Made by a program: the position numbers and the translations under genes. This document shows positions 30,962 through 37,360 of a DNA stretch of 39,405 nucleotides, one piece after another (position 1 is the stretch's first letter; each line of letters begins with the position of its first letter). Source of the DNA: a virus; the IMG/VR virus record IMGVR_UViG_3300048834_000158, positions 1 through 39,405 of that record. One strand, written 5' to 3'. The notes beneath the pieces were generated by a model, which was not told where the DNA came from, made no database searches, and worked only from the letters and a program-made list of their open reading frames with translations.

Positions 30962-31332
30962 GGCGCGCTCATCCCCATGCCCTCGACGAGGCGCTGCGCA
31001 CGCTGCACGGCGAGCACGCTGGCGATCTCGAGCGGCACGCCGAACGCTTCTTCCAGGGCGTCGAAGGTCGGAGGCGATGTCTCGATCGGCAGCGCCGCCA
31101 TGGCTGCGGCGTGGGGGACGGCCAGCTCGTAGCGGGCCAGCGGACCAGTGCGATCGCATGACTCGACGATGCTCTGCATGCGCAGGTAGGCGATCGACTG
31201 GCGCACGGCCGCGTCATCGTAGCCTGTGGCGCGGATGATCGATGGGATCGTGCAGCGGCCGGCGCGGATAGCGTCGACGATGGCGCGGTGGCGGTGCGTG
31301 TGGCGGGCGTTGCCGTGGGAGCGGATGGTCAT
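30958..31332 (-). CDS. winged-helix-like DNA-binding protein next to repeat region
   Basis: A 124-residue protein from ATG 31332. The basic His/Arg-rich N-terminus (SHGNARHTHRHRAIV) leads into helices of a winged-helix domain (DAIRAGRCTIPSIIRATGYDDAAVRQSIAYL), then an acidic C-terminal helix. No good ribosome-binding site precedes it; instead hairpin 31337-31357 ends four bases before the ATG. It is the first gene after the CTGAC-repeat region and is a candidate ligand of those repeats (inference). Confidence 0.6.
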   Translation of the reverse strand: MTIRSHGNARHTHRHRAIVDAIRAGRCTIPSIIRATGYDDAAVRQSIAYLRMQSIVESCDRTGPLARYELAVPHAAAMAALPIETSPPTFDALEEAFGVPLEIASVLAVQRAQRLVEGMGMSAP

Positions 31333-31336
31333 GGGC

Positions 31337-31357
31337 GGGCCTCGCTGAATGAGGCCC
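31337..31357 (-). other. hairpin abutting the 30958-31332 start codon
   Basis: GGGCCTC pairs with GAGGCCC (7 bp perfect) around a 7-base loop. In the minus-strand mRNA it ends four bases before the ATG, so it would shield the initiation region. Translational control is possible; on the plus strand it is followed by GAAAAAG, so it is not a plus-strand terminator. Confidence 0.5.
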
Positions 31358-31365
31358 GAAAAAGA

Positions 31366-31601
31366 CTGACAATTACTGACGCATGGCTGACGGGTTTTGT
31401 CAGGGTTTTATGTAGTTGATTTACTTCAAAAAAGAAGTAAAAAAACAATAATACTGACAAACTGACGCCTTCTCCCCCCTTTGCCGAATTTACGGGGGGG
31501 AGGCCGGGGGGCGTCAGTTTGACAGTATTAAGCCGAAACCCGCGCCACTGCTTGCTTATAAGGCTGACACCCTGCGTCAGCCAAGCGTCAGTGTTTGTCA
31601 G
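31366..31601. repeat. CTGAC/GTCAG iteron cluster, candidate replication origin or regulator-binding region
   Basis: Eleven copies of CTGAC or its complement in ~236 bp: CTGAC at 31366, 31376, 31387, 31454, 31462, 31564; GTCAG at 31399, 31513, 31576, 31587, 31597. Consensus (A/G)CTGAC(A/G). Several neighbours are 10-11 bp apart, i.e. on one helix face. They surround an A/T-rich stretch (31404-31453). The location after the primase-helicase gene in a genome otherwise GC-rich fits an origin; an operator cluster is the alternative. Confidence 0.65.
31450..31529. repeat. 20-bp inverted repeat with nested C6/G6 stem
   Basis: The arm at 31450-31469 is the reverse complement of 31510-31529 except for one base. 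Inside it, CTCCCCCC (31472-31479) can pair with GGGGGGAG (31495-31502). Together they could form a cruciform or a long RNA hairpin in the middle of the iteron cluster, and each arm contains two CTGAC-type elements. Confidence 0.7.
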
Positions 31602-31606
31602 TAATA

Positions 31607-33931
31607 TCATTCGCCCTCCCCTTTTTCGAGGAGAACGAACGCCTTACGCGGGCGGCCCCGGGCCGATTTCGTCTCGTCGACGCGGATGATGTCCGCGTGG
31701 ACAAGCCGTGCAATTGCCTCATCGGCCATTCTGCTGTTCGCAGCCCGATAGGCACGGCACCCGGATTGCAGCTCTCCTACTGTAGCACCTCTCGCGCCGC
31801 GAGCGGTGATGAACGCGAGCAATTGGTTGACCAGCCGCTCGAATGGGCTGTCTGCCAGGTGCATGCGCAGTTGATCGACGTTGCGTTCTGCGTGGACGTG
31901 CACGTATTCGATGGCCCAGGAGGCTGCGTCCGAGGTCACGGTGCTGGCGCCCATTGACATCGCGACGATGAGCGATACGCGCATCGCAATCTCGGTGCAG
32001 CGCTCGAGCATGCCGCCCAGCCCTTCCTCGTCCAGTTCGTTCGCCCGCTTGATGTTGTCGAGCTCGAACGCATCGAATAGCGCTCGCGCAGCGGCATCGA
32101 TCGCCACCACGATAGGCGTTGGGCTCAGCGTGGCGCCGACGTCCATGCCGGCCAAGTTGCCGCAGCCGGGGGCGCGTGTTCTCACGTCCTGCAGCCAGGC
32201 AATGACGCTCGCCGGCACTTCGGCGTCAGGCGCCTGTCGGGCCGGCTGCCGGCCAATGTCCGAATGCACGATGAGCAATCGGTTGAGCGAGCCATCGCGC
32301 ACCCAGCCTGAGCCGACCGCGGCGAACAGCGGATCGGGCGTGGTCATGCCAAGCAGGGTGAGCGCAGGGTTGCGAACGAACCGCTGCGTCATGTCCTCGG
32401 CCTGCTTGGACGAGAGCCCCGCGGTACTGTAGGCCGTCGGGCGAAGCACACCACCAGCGCGGCCGAAGACTTCGATGAGGTAGCGCATCGTGCCGTGCGC
32501 GAGCACGTTATTCGGGTGACTCGATTCCTCGAGCGTCTTTCCGAACTCGTCGACGATCGCGATGCACGCGGGCGTGTGCAGCAGGCAGGAGAGCACGCCG
32601 GCCTCGCTGGCGAAGCGCCCGGGGCCGACGAGCGATCCCAGGGATGCGGCCTCAAGCGCGGCTTCGATGGCGTGCTTTGCGTGCTCCTTGCCCGCACCGG
32701 AGCGGCCGACGTTGAGCAGGTACAGGCTCGACCAGTTGTTGTTGTCGGTCATGTAGCGCCGGGCTAGCGCCACGCTCCCAAGTGCCAGCGCGGCCTGCAC
32801 GTCGAACAGGGGTTGCGGCTTGTGTGCGGTGGCCGCGATCCACGCGACCGCCTCGCCCAAGACACCCGGGACCGTGAGCAGATGCGCGGGCACGGACTTG
32901 GCCACAGGCAGCGGTAGCGCAATCGGCTTGGCCGGCTGGCGCCGCGACTCCAAGAACTTCTCGATGGGGCTGGGCCCGGTGTGCGTCGGCCCGAGGATGT
33001 CACGGGCAGCCCGGACAGCGGCCCGGTAGTCGCCGCCGTGCTCGAGGATGCAGAACACGTCGAACGCATCGCACGAGTGCCCGTTGGCCAGAGGGTCGCT
33101 GGCGTGATGGCTGAACACCTTGCCATCGTCGAACCGGACGACGCCCGCGATGCGGGTCGACGATGTCGGCGAGAGCCAGCGCTTGCCGCGCTGCACGTAA
33201 CCGTGCGCTTCGATGAGGCCGATCGTGTCGTGCCTGGCGTTGAACTGGCCGATGATGTCGTCGTGGCTCTTGCTCATGGCGCGAGCCACGGGCGCCGGCG
33301 GCTCGATGCGCTGCTTGTTCCACGGGCACAGCGCCTCGAACTGCGGCTTGAAGGCGGGCCAGTCGCGCCACAGGGAAAGCAGTTCCACCGGCACGTCAGG
33401 GATCTGCGCCATATCCCAGGGCGCAGGACGCCACTCGTAGGGGCGGCCGGTGTCGGGGTGGATGCTCGGCGGGAGGACGTCTTGCACGCCGCCTGCGCGC
33501 AGCTCGAACACGGTGACTGGCTTGTCGCCAGCGCGTTGCGGTGGCCAGATCAGCTTGACGGTTGAAAGCCCAGCGGGCACACGGAAGAGCGCCTTGCCGT
33601 GCCCCGGGCGACCCTCGATCTGTGGATAGCCGTGCAGCAGTTCGTTGATCTCGATTCCGAACTCGGCGAACGCGACGCACGCCCATTCGGTGCTGTCGAT
33701 GTCGATGACGCCCGTACCCGAGAACTCATGCACGAGGCCAACGCCATAGCCGCGATCGTTGTCCCAGGTCGATTGCGCAAGCTCGGGCGTCTGGATGATC
33801 TTCGACTTGTCATTCCACACCGCCAACATCGGCGCCTTGCTTCGGGGACGCAGGGGCGTGAGAGCCCAGCCCATGGCGAGGTAACGCTCGGTGAGGCTGA
33901 GGGTCGCGTTCGTCATGGGTTGCGTCATCAT
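31607..33931 (-). CDS. prim-pol / helicase fusion replication protein
   Basis: A 774-residue protein from the ATG at 33931 (or 33928), in an ATGATGA overlap with the nuclease gene. Residues ~10-170 are an archaeo-eukaryotic-type primase-polymerase: GWALTPLRPRSKAPM, GVIDIDS with D77 and D79 as metal ligands, and PPSIHPDTGRPYEW with H158. Residues ~340-600 are a P-loop helicase of the DUF3987 type: Walker A GRSGAGKE at 409-416, Walker B ACIAIVDE at 455-462. A winged-helix-like end (GATVGELQSGCRAYRAAN) follows. It can prime and unwind at the phage origin and probably loads the host polymerase. No phage DNA polymerase was seen. Confidence 0.85.
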   Translation of the reverse strand: MMTQPMTNATLSLTERYLAMGWALTPLRPRSKAPMLAVWNDKSKIIQTPELAQSTWDNDRGYGVGLVHEFSGTGVIDIDSTEWACVAFAEFGIEINELLHGYPQIEGRPGHGKALFRVPAGLSTVKLIWPPQRAGDKPVTVFELRAGGVQDVLPPSIHPDTGRPYEWRPAPWDMAQIPDVPVELLSLWRDWPAFKPQFEALCPWNKQRIEPPAPVARAMSKSHDDIIGQFNARHDTIGLIEAHGYVQRGKRWLSPTSSTRIAGVVRFDDGKVFSHHASDPLANGHSCDAFDVFCILEHGGDYRAAVRAARDILGPTHTGPSPIEKFLESRRQPAKPIALPLPVAKSVPAHLLTVPGVLGEAVAWIAATAHKPQPLFDVQAALALGSVALARRYMTDNNNWSSLYLLNVGRSGAGKEHAKHAIEAALEAASLGSLVGPGRFASEAGVLSCLLHTPACIAIVDEFGKTLEESSHPNNVLAHGTMRYLIEVFGRAGGVLRPTAYSTAGLSSKQAEDMTQRFVRNPALTLLGMTTPDPLFAAVGSGWVRDGSLNRLLIVHSDIGRQPARQAPDAEVPASVIAWLQDVRTRAPGCGNLAGMDVGATLSPTPIVVAIDAAARALFDAFELDNIKRANELDEEGLGGMLERCTEIAMRVSLIVAMSMGASTVTSDAASWAIEYVHVHAERNVDQLRMHLADSPFERLVNQLLAFITARGARGATVGELQSGCRAYRAANSRMADEAIARLVHADIIRVDETKSARGRPRKAFVLLEKGEGE

Positions 33932-34518
33932 CCCCGAGTCCACTGGGCCGGTGCGCCCACTTGCCCGTGCTCGAAGCGGGCGGAGCGAGCGCCGACCCCT
34001 GCATCGATGACGACGGACCTGGGCAGGGGCTGGCCGTGCCATTCCTCTATCCCATCCTGGCGCTTGTAGTAGTAGAGAGCATTGGAGGCCCAATGGCGGC
34101 ACTCTTCCTCTTGCACGAGCAGTTGGACGGGGCGCTCCGTGATCCATCCGGCCGGCGCTGCTGGCGCTGCACGATTGCAGTCGATCCTGATGTGACCCAG
34201 CGGATCGCCGCAGAAGATGATGACGCGGTGCCCGGACCCAATGGCAAGCTGGCGCGCTTTCTCGATGGCGGTCTCGTCCGCTTGATCTCGCGTGCCCTTG
34301 ATCTCAACAAGATGCCCGGCACGCGACTTCGGTATGACGTGGCTTTGGATCGGCAGCCAGAAGTCCGGCAGGTACGATGACCCGTCGTCCAGCACAAAAC
34401 CCTCGGGCTCGTAGTCCCACACTATCCCGAGCCCGTCGAAAAACACCGCCCACTTGGCCTCTGTTCGCGACCGGAATCGATAGCCCTTGTATTGCGTTTC
34501 CTTGGCCCTGAATCGCAT
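33928..34518 (-). CDS. PD-(D/E)XK-type phage endonuclease
   Basis: A 196-residue protein from ATG 34518 with GGAG six bases upstream; ATG 34530 or 34623 are possible alternatives. The start MRFRAKETQYKGYRFRSRTE, WAVFFDGLGIVWDYEPEGF, YLPDFWLP and LVEIKG give E20, D52 and E72-x-K74, the restriction-endonuclease-fold nuclease core. Proteins with this start are common beside phage replication genes. The C-terminal ~80 residues are more variable. Probably processes recombination or replication DNA. Confidence 0.7.
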   Translation of the reverse strand: MRFRAKETQYKGYRFRSRTEAKWAVFFDGLGIVWDYEPEGFVLDDGSSYLPDFWLPIQSHVIPKSRAGHLVEIKGTRDQADETAIEKARQLAIGSGHRVIIFCGDPLGHIRIDCNRAAPAAPAGWITERPVQLLVQEEECRHWASNALYYYKRQDGIEEWHGQPLPRSVVIDAGVGARSARFEHGQVGAPAQWTRG

Positions 34519-34615
34519 CGTCTTCTCCATGACGCTCCGGCAAGGATTGCGCGGCAAGACGGCCGGAGAGTCCGCCCTTTCGGGAGCTACCCTAGCCGCG
34601 CAAATGCTGGTCATC

Positions 34616-34858
34616 TCAACCATGCCCGCGCCTCGCGATCTTCTGGGGCGACTCCATGCGCTGCACTTGCCTGGGCGTGCGCAGCGCCACGAGGAACCGC
34701 TGCGCCTTCACGAACCGCCCGTCGCCGGTCTGCGCAAGGCCGGTCGAGACGGCGGCGATCGCGGCCTCGAGCATGCTGTCGGCGAAGGATCCGCAATCGG
34801 GGCACTGGCGCGAATACCAGGCGCGGTGGATGGTGCAGAAGGTGTTGGCTGCGGTCAT
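34616..34858 (-). CDS. small Cys/His protein, hypothetical
   Basis: An 80-residue protein from ATG 34858 (ATGA overlap). CTIHRAWYSRQCPDCGS near residues 8-24 gives a possible C-H-C-C zinc site; a helical segment (ADSMLEAAIAAVSTGLAQ) and a basic tail follow. Typical of small early phage proteins. Function unknown. Downstream, about 95 bases up to the nuclease start carry no gene. Confidence 0.6.
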   Translation of the reverse strand: MTAANTFCTIHRAWYSRQCPDCGSFADSMLEAAIAAVSTGLAQTGDGRFVKAQRFLVALRTPRQVQRMESPQKIARRGHG

Positions 34859-35190
34859 TCCCCACCCCGCCCGAAGAAAGAAACAACCCGCGGCCTTGCC
34901 GTCCCGCGGTCGGACGCGATGCCTGCGGCGCTTTTCCTCGTCGCGGCACCGTGGGTCGATCTCGATGCCCGCCCAGCGGCGGGAGCGCTCCCCTGGGAGC
35001 TTCGCGCGGCCTGCCCACCGGGGGCCGCGCCGGCCTCGAGTCCAGCCGTACTAGCGTTGCTCGGAACCCACTCGTGGCGGGCGCAGAGCGTTGTTGCGCA
35101 GCCGCCCCAAGGGCACGGGCGAGCGTCGTGGGGGCAGCGGGAGGTCACGGTTTTCTCCCGCTTGGCATACCCGTTGCAGTCATCGCTCAT
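34855..35190 (-). CDS. Cys-rich then low-complexity protein, hypothetical
   Basis: A 111-residue frame from ATG 35190 with GGAAG close upstream, overlapping the preceding gene by 11 bases. The start has five Cys in RCPHDARPCPWGGCATTLCARH, a possible zinc site. The rest is Ala/Gly/Ser/Arg-rich low complexity, so the C-terminal half is doubtful. Couplings on both sides support a real gene. Confidence 0.5.
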   Translation of the reverse strand: MSDDCNGYAKREKTVTSRCPHDARPCPWGGCATTLCARHEWVPSNASTAGLEAGAAPGGQAARSSQGSAPAAGRASRSTHGAATRKSAAGIASDRGTARPRVVSFFGRGGE

Positions 35191-35428
35191 CTTCCGGCTG
35201 TTTCGGATCGAGCCCAGCCTTTAACCTTTGCTCTCCGACTGAGCCATAGAGTTCGCGAACGATGAGCCACCGCAACCATTCCTGCCGCGTCTTGTATCCG
35301 GTCTTGCGATACAACGTGATCAGATCCTCGAAAACCGAGGGCGTCAGCGTTGTCTCGACGCGGACATCCCACGGATCGTCGCCGGGGAGGGATCGGCTGA
35401 ATGACGGCTCGCGTTCGGCCATGGTCAT
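35180..35428 (-). CDS. small ribbon-helix-helix-like protein
   Basis: An 82-residue protein from ATG 35428 (ATGA overlap with the cro-like gene; a second ATG at 35422 is possible). The core VRVETTLTPSVFEDLITLYRK, TRQEWLRWLIVRELYG shows a beta strand followed by two helices, as in ribbon-helix-helix DNA binders. It lies second in the early operon. A regulator of early genes is likely; a toxin-antitoxin partner is less so. Confidence 0.55.
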   Translation of the reverse strand: MTMAEREPSFSRSLPGDDPWDVRVETTLTPSVFEDLITLYRKTGYKTRQEWLRWLIVRELYGSVGEQRLKAGLDPKQPEDER

Positions 35429-35661
35429 GCGGCGGCTTCTTGACTCGGGGCCTCGCCGAACACATCCGGACGAAGCTCGTAGCGCGTCACCTGGCCGTTC
35501 GTCGCCGCCTCGATGGCTCGGCACTTCTCGGCAGGAACGCACTTGTCCCGGTTCAACCAGTTCCACACATGGGCCTGCTTGCACTCGATCGCACGCGCAA
35601 GTGCAGTCTGCCCTCCGGCTATCTCGATTGCCCTAGCGAGGGCGGAAAGGTTCGTATCCAT
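35425..35661 (-). CDS. Cro-like / YdaS-family helix-turn-helix protein
   Basis: A 78-residue protein (MDTNLSALARAIEIAGG). The helix-turn-helix GGQTALARAIECKQAHVWNWLNRDK and the following VPAEKCRAIEAATNGQVTRYELRPDVF are the pattern of the YdaS/Cro group, in which the protein acts as the lytic-side repressor. The ATG at 35661 was chosen over 35667 because the predicted transcript starts near 35663. It opens the leftward early operon and faces the repressor gene across three operators. Some YdaS proteins are called antitoxins, but the position here is that of cro. Confidence 0.8.
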   Translation of the reverse strand: MDTNLSALARAIEIAGGQTALARAIECKQAHVWNWLNRDKCVPAEKCRAIEAATNGQVTRYELRPDVFGEAPSQEAAA

Positions 35662-35669
35662 GGACATGA

Positions 35670-35698
35670 ACAATACAACTACAGTTGTCTCGCGTCAA
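35670..35698 (-). promoter_or_regulatory. early leftward promoter (pR-like) driving the cro-like gene
   Basis: Minus strand TTGACG (35698-35693), 17-base spacer, TATTGT (35675-35670). The spacer contains operator 35675-35688. The predicted start is near 35663, only two bases before the cro-like ATG, so the mRNA would be almost leaderless. Confidence 0.7.
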
Positions 35699-35735
35699 CA
35701 TCAGCAGTTGTTAGCCGCAGGACAACGCGGGTTGT
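35675..35735. promoter_or_regulatory. tripartite operator between repressor and cro-like genes
   Basis: Three palindromes of form ACAAC-N4-GTTGT: 35675-35688 (perfect half-sites, centre TACA), 35698-35711 (ACATC-AGCA-GTTGT, one half-site base off) and 35722-35735 (perfect, centre GCGG). Centre-to-centre distances are 23 and 24 bp. Outer sites sit in the spacer of the two divergent promoters; the middle one lies about 42 bp before the predicted repressor start. Likely bound by the repressor and the Cro-like protein. Confidence 0.8.
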
Positions 35736-35740
35736 ATCGT
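35712..35740 (+). promoter_or_regulatory. repressor promoter (pRM-like)
   Basis: Weak -35 TAGCCG (35712-35717, 3 of 6), 17-base spacer holding operator 35722-35735, and -10 TATCGT (35735-35740, 4 of 6). The predicted start falls at about 35747, the A of the repressor ATG, giving a leaderless mRNA. A weak -35 with an operator centred near -42 suggests activation by bound repressor. Confidence 0.65.
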
Positions 35741-35746
35741 TTTCGC

Positions 35747-36265
35747 ATGGCTACCAAACGAAAACCGATGCCCGCCGAAGAGACCGGGCCGACGCCGTTC
35801 AACCAGCGCGTCGTGCAGGCGTACGCACTCGGCGAGGAGCGCGGCAAGTTCGCTTCTCAAGCCGAACTGGGGCGGCTCTTGGGGTGCTCGCAGCAGAACG
35901 TGAGCAAGCTGATGGCGGCGCGCAGCCACGGCTCCACATTCACCGTACGGTTCGCGAACATCTGCGGTGTCAGCCCGCTCTGGCTTGAGGCCGGCGAAGG
36001 CGGCATGACGCTGAACCGCGCCAGCATCTCGGACGACGCTGTGCTGGTCGCGGTTGCGTGGCAACACATGAAGCAGCCGCTGGCCGACCGCATTGCAATC
36101 GACGCCCTCGGCTCGGCACTGGAGCAGATGAGGGCCGATGACCCGGTGCGCCGCGGCGTCGAGAGGATGCTGAAGACGATCCAGAAGCGCCGCAGCATCG
36201 AGGCGGAACTTGGCGGCACGGTTCCGAAGTTTTCCCGCGCCCCAACGCACAGGGAGAAAGCGTGA
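35747..36265 (+). CDS. CI-like repressor without protease domain
   Basis: A 172-residue protein from ATG 35747 (MATKRKPMPAEE); a longer reading from 35513 runs antisense through the cro-like gene. The XRE helix-turn-helix lies at about residues 35-80: FASQAELGRLLGCSQQNVSKL, then FTVRFANICGVSPLWLEAGEGG. The C-terminal ~85 residues are helical and charged (ADRIAIDALGSALEQM, VERMLKTIQKRRSIEAE), with none of the Ser/Lys elements of the S24 (LexA/CI) peptidase. It should bind the ACAAC-N4-GTTGT operators and keep both early promoters off. Induction would need something other than RecA-triggered self-cleavage. Confidence 0.75.
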   Translation: MATKRKPMPAEETGPTPFNQRVVQAYALGEERGKFASQAELGRLLGCSQQNVSKLMAARSHGSTFTVRFANICGVSPLWLEAGEGGMTLNRASISDDAVLVAVAWQHMKQPLADRIAIDALGSALEQMRADDPVRRGVERMLKTIQKRRSIEAELGGTVPKFSRAPTHREKA

Positions 36266-36438
36266 TGACCAAGGCTACGAAGGTGCGCCTATTCGGCGGT
36301 GCCGTCCTGCTGTTCAATCTCTGGCTGATCGGCCGCTACGAACTCGGCGGCGTTGCGACGGTGCTGATGACACTCGGCTTCGCGATCGGCTTCGAGATGC
36401 TGGTCGTGCGTCCCATCGCCAAGTCGGACAAGGCGTAG
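36265..36438 (+). CDS. 57-residue two-span membrane protein in the immunity operon
   Basis: The ATG at 36265 overlaps the repressor TGA by one base (TGATG), so it is co-translated. Two hydrophobic spans, LFGGAVLLFNLWLIG and GVATVLMTLGFAIGFEMLVV, are joined by a short RYELG turn; the ends are basic (MTKATKVR) and polar (AKSDKA). Being expressed with the repressor, it should be present in lysogens. Superinfection exclusion or another lysogenic-conversion trait is the natural guess, not shown by sequence. Confidence 0.65.
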   Translation: MTKATKVRLFGGAVLLFNLWLIGRYELGGVATVLMTLGFAIGFEMLVVRPIAKSDKA

Positions 36439-36455
36439 CACGAAGGGGTGCCGCC

Positions 36456-36683
36456 CTGTACGAGTCCGGCCTGATCCTCCTGTTCCTGGCGTTCCTCATC
36501 GCCTACTTGGCCGCCCGCGCTCGGCTCGAATCGGCTCGCGCGATCCTGCGGCACGAGCTGCGGCGCCGCCGCGACTTGGACCCTGAAGCCTTCGCACGCA
36601 TCTTCCCGCACGGCCCGGAGCACTTCGTCACGCTGGTCACGAAAGGCAACCGCACCGCCAACAGGGAAATCCCGGGCACGTAG
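36456..36683 (+). CDS. membrane-anchored small protein, probable CTG start
   Basis: A frame of 75 residues beginning at a CTG (36456) with GAAGGGG seven bases upstream; no ATG, GTG or TTG occurs in frame between the previous stop and this point. It has an N-terminal membrane helix (GLILLFLAFLIAYLAARA) followed by a basic helix (AILRHELRRRRDLDP) and a small polar tail. Co-directional with the repressor, it is a second candidate lysogeny-expressed membrane gene. The start is uncertain and the gene needs proof. Confidence 0.5.
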   Translation: MYESGLILLFLAFLIAYLAARARLESARAILRHELRRRRDLDPEAFARIFPHGPEHFVTLVTKGNRTANREIPGT

Positions 36684-36745
36684 TTTGCCTTCCCTACTTC
36701 TTCGTCGCCCATACGCCCGCGACGGAACATGGAGGAATGCAGGGA

Positions 36746-37087
36746 ATGAACCGGGATAGACTCACGCCCATGGGGAGGCGCATCCGCGCCGGCATGATTT
36801 CGGTCGGGATTCGCTCCGAGAGCGAGCTTGCGCGCCGAATCGAGGTGTCGCACCAGACCGTCCGACGCCTGTTGTACGAGCCTGTACGTGTCGATGCTGT
36901 GACATTGTTCCGACTTTCCGACACGCTGCGCATGTCGGCCCGCTGGATTCTGCGGGCCGAAGGCGCGCCCACCGCGCGCATGCTGCTGACCCCCAGCGCG
37001 CAGCGCCTGGTCGAGATACACAACGGGCTGCTCCCGCCCGCCAGAGACATCCTGCTGAGCGCCGCCACCCAACTGATCGACACATGA
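36746..37087 (+). CDS. second XRE-type regulator
   Basis: A 113-residue protein from ATG 36746, with GGAGG ten bases upstream (ATG 36737 is too close to that site). A helix-turn-helix is visible at residues ~15-60: SESELARRIEVSHQTVRRLL, then VTLFRLSDTLRMSARWILRAEG. The C-terminal helices (LTPSAQRLVEIHNGLL) resemble short phage XRE repressors. It is transcribed with the repressor and stops 11 bases before the TGTCCG-N4-CGGACA array, so it is the prime candidate to bind that array. Confidence 0.7.
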   Translation: MNRDRLTPMGRRIRAGMISVGIRSESELARRIEVSHQTVRRLLYEPVRVDAVTLFRLSDTLRMSARWILRAEGAPTARMLLTPSAQRLVEIHNGLLPPARDILLSAATQLIDT

Positions 37088-37098
37088 CCCCGCCCGCC

Positions 37099-37236
37099 TG
37101 TCCGAACTCGGACAGGTGTCCGCCAGCGGACAGGAGATTGTCTGAGCCCGGACAATTCCTCCGAGGCCGGACAGTTCGTGCCCACGAAGTGAGCGCATAG
37201 ACCGCAAACTGGACAATCTCTGTCCGAGCGCGGACA
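37099..37236. promoter_or_regulatory. operator array TGTCCG-N4-CGGACA (five sites)
   Basis: Palindromic sites at 37099-37114 (perfect), 37117-37132 (perfect), 37139-37154 (one base off), 37158-37173 (left half degenerate) and 37221-37236 (perfect). Centre spacings are 18, 22, 19 and 63 bp. They differ from the ACAAC operators and fill the gap between the second regulator and the rightward promoter. Single sites could also fold as short hairpins, but five matched copies point to protein binding. Confidence 0.75.
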
Positions 37237-37252
37237 GATACCCGAAATAAAT

Positions 37253-37289
37253 ACAACCATAGGTGTTGACAGGCGACAACTCCGGTTGT
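37253..37289 (+). promoter_or_regulatory. two repressor operators at the rightward early promoter
   Basis: ACAAC-TCCG-GTTGT at 37276-37289 (perfect half-sites) and ACAAC-CATA-GGTGT at 37253-37266 (one base off), centres 23 bp apart. Same consensus and spacing as the operators beside the repressor gene, about 1.55 kb away. The proximal site occupies the -35/-10 spacer of the promoter, so bound repressor would block it. Confidence 0.75.
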
Positions 37290-37294
37290 ATCGT
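37266..37294 (+). promoter_or_regulatory. early rightward promoter (pL-like)
   Basis: TTGACA (37266-37271), 17-base spacer, TATCGT (37289-37294). The -35 is a perfect consensus and the -10 matches 4 of 6. The start near 37301 leaves a 60-base leader with a small GCCGG/CCGGC hairpin (37320-37334) and a strong ribosome-binding site before the ATG at 37361. Layout is the same as at the cro-like promoter. Confidence 0.75.
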
Positions 37295-37360
37295 CACTCC
37301 ATCGCTGCTGTCCAGCGATGCCGGCCAAGCCGGCTTCTCCACCACGGAAGGAGAAGGACG

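Noticed and set aside
31329-31610. 93-residue minus-strand frame through the CTGAC cluster
   Set aside because: It is made of translated repeats and the A/T tract; the DNA-level repeats explain the openness.
35425-35661. YdaS-type toxin-antitoxin locus
   Set aside because: The gene faces a repressor across lambda-like operators and opens the early operon; no YdaT-type partner was seen, so a Cro role is more economical.
37099-37236. Terminator cluster after the second regulator
   Set aside because: The palindromes share one consensus with fixed N4 centres and lack U-tracts, so operators fit better, though a secondary termination effect is possible.
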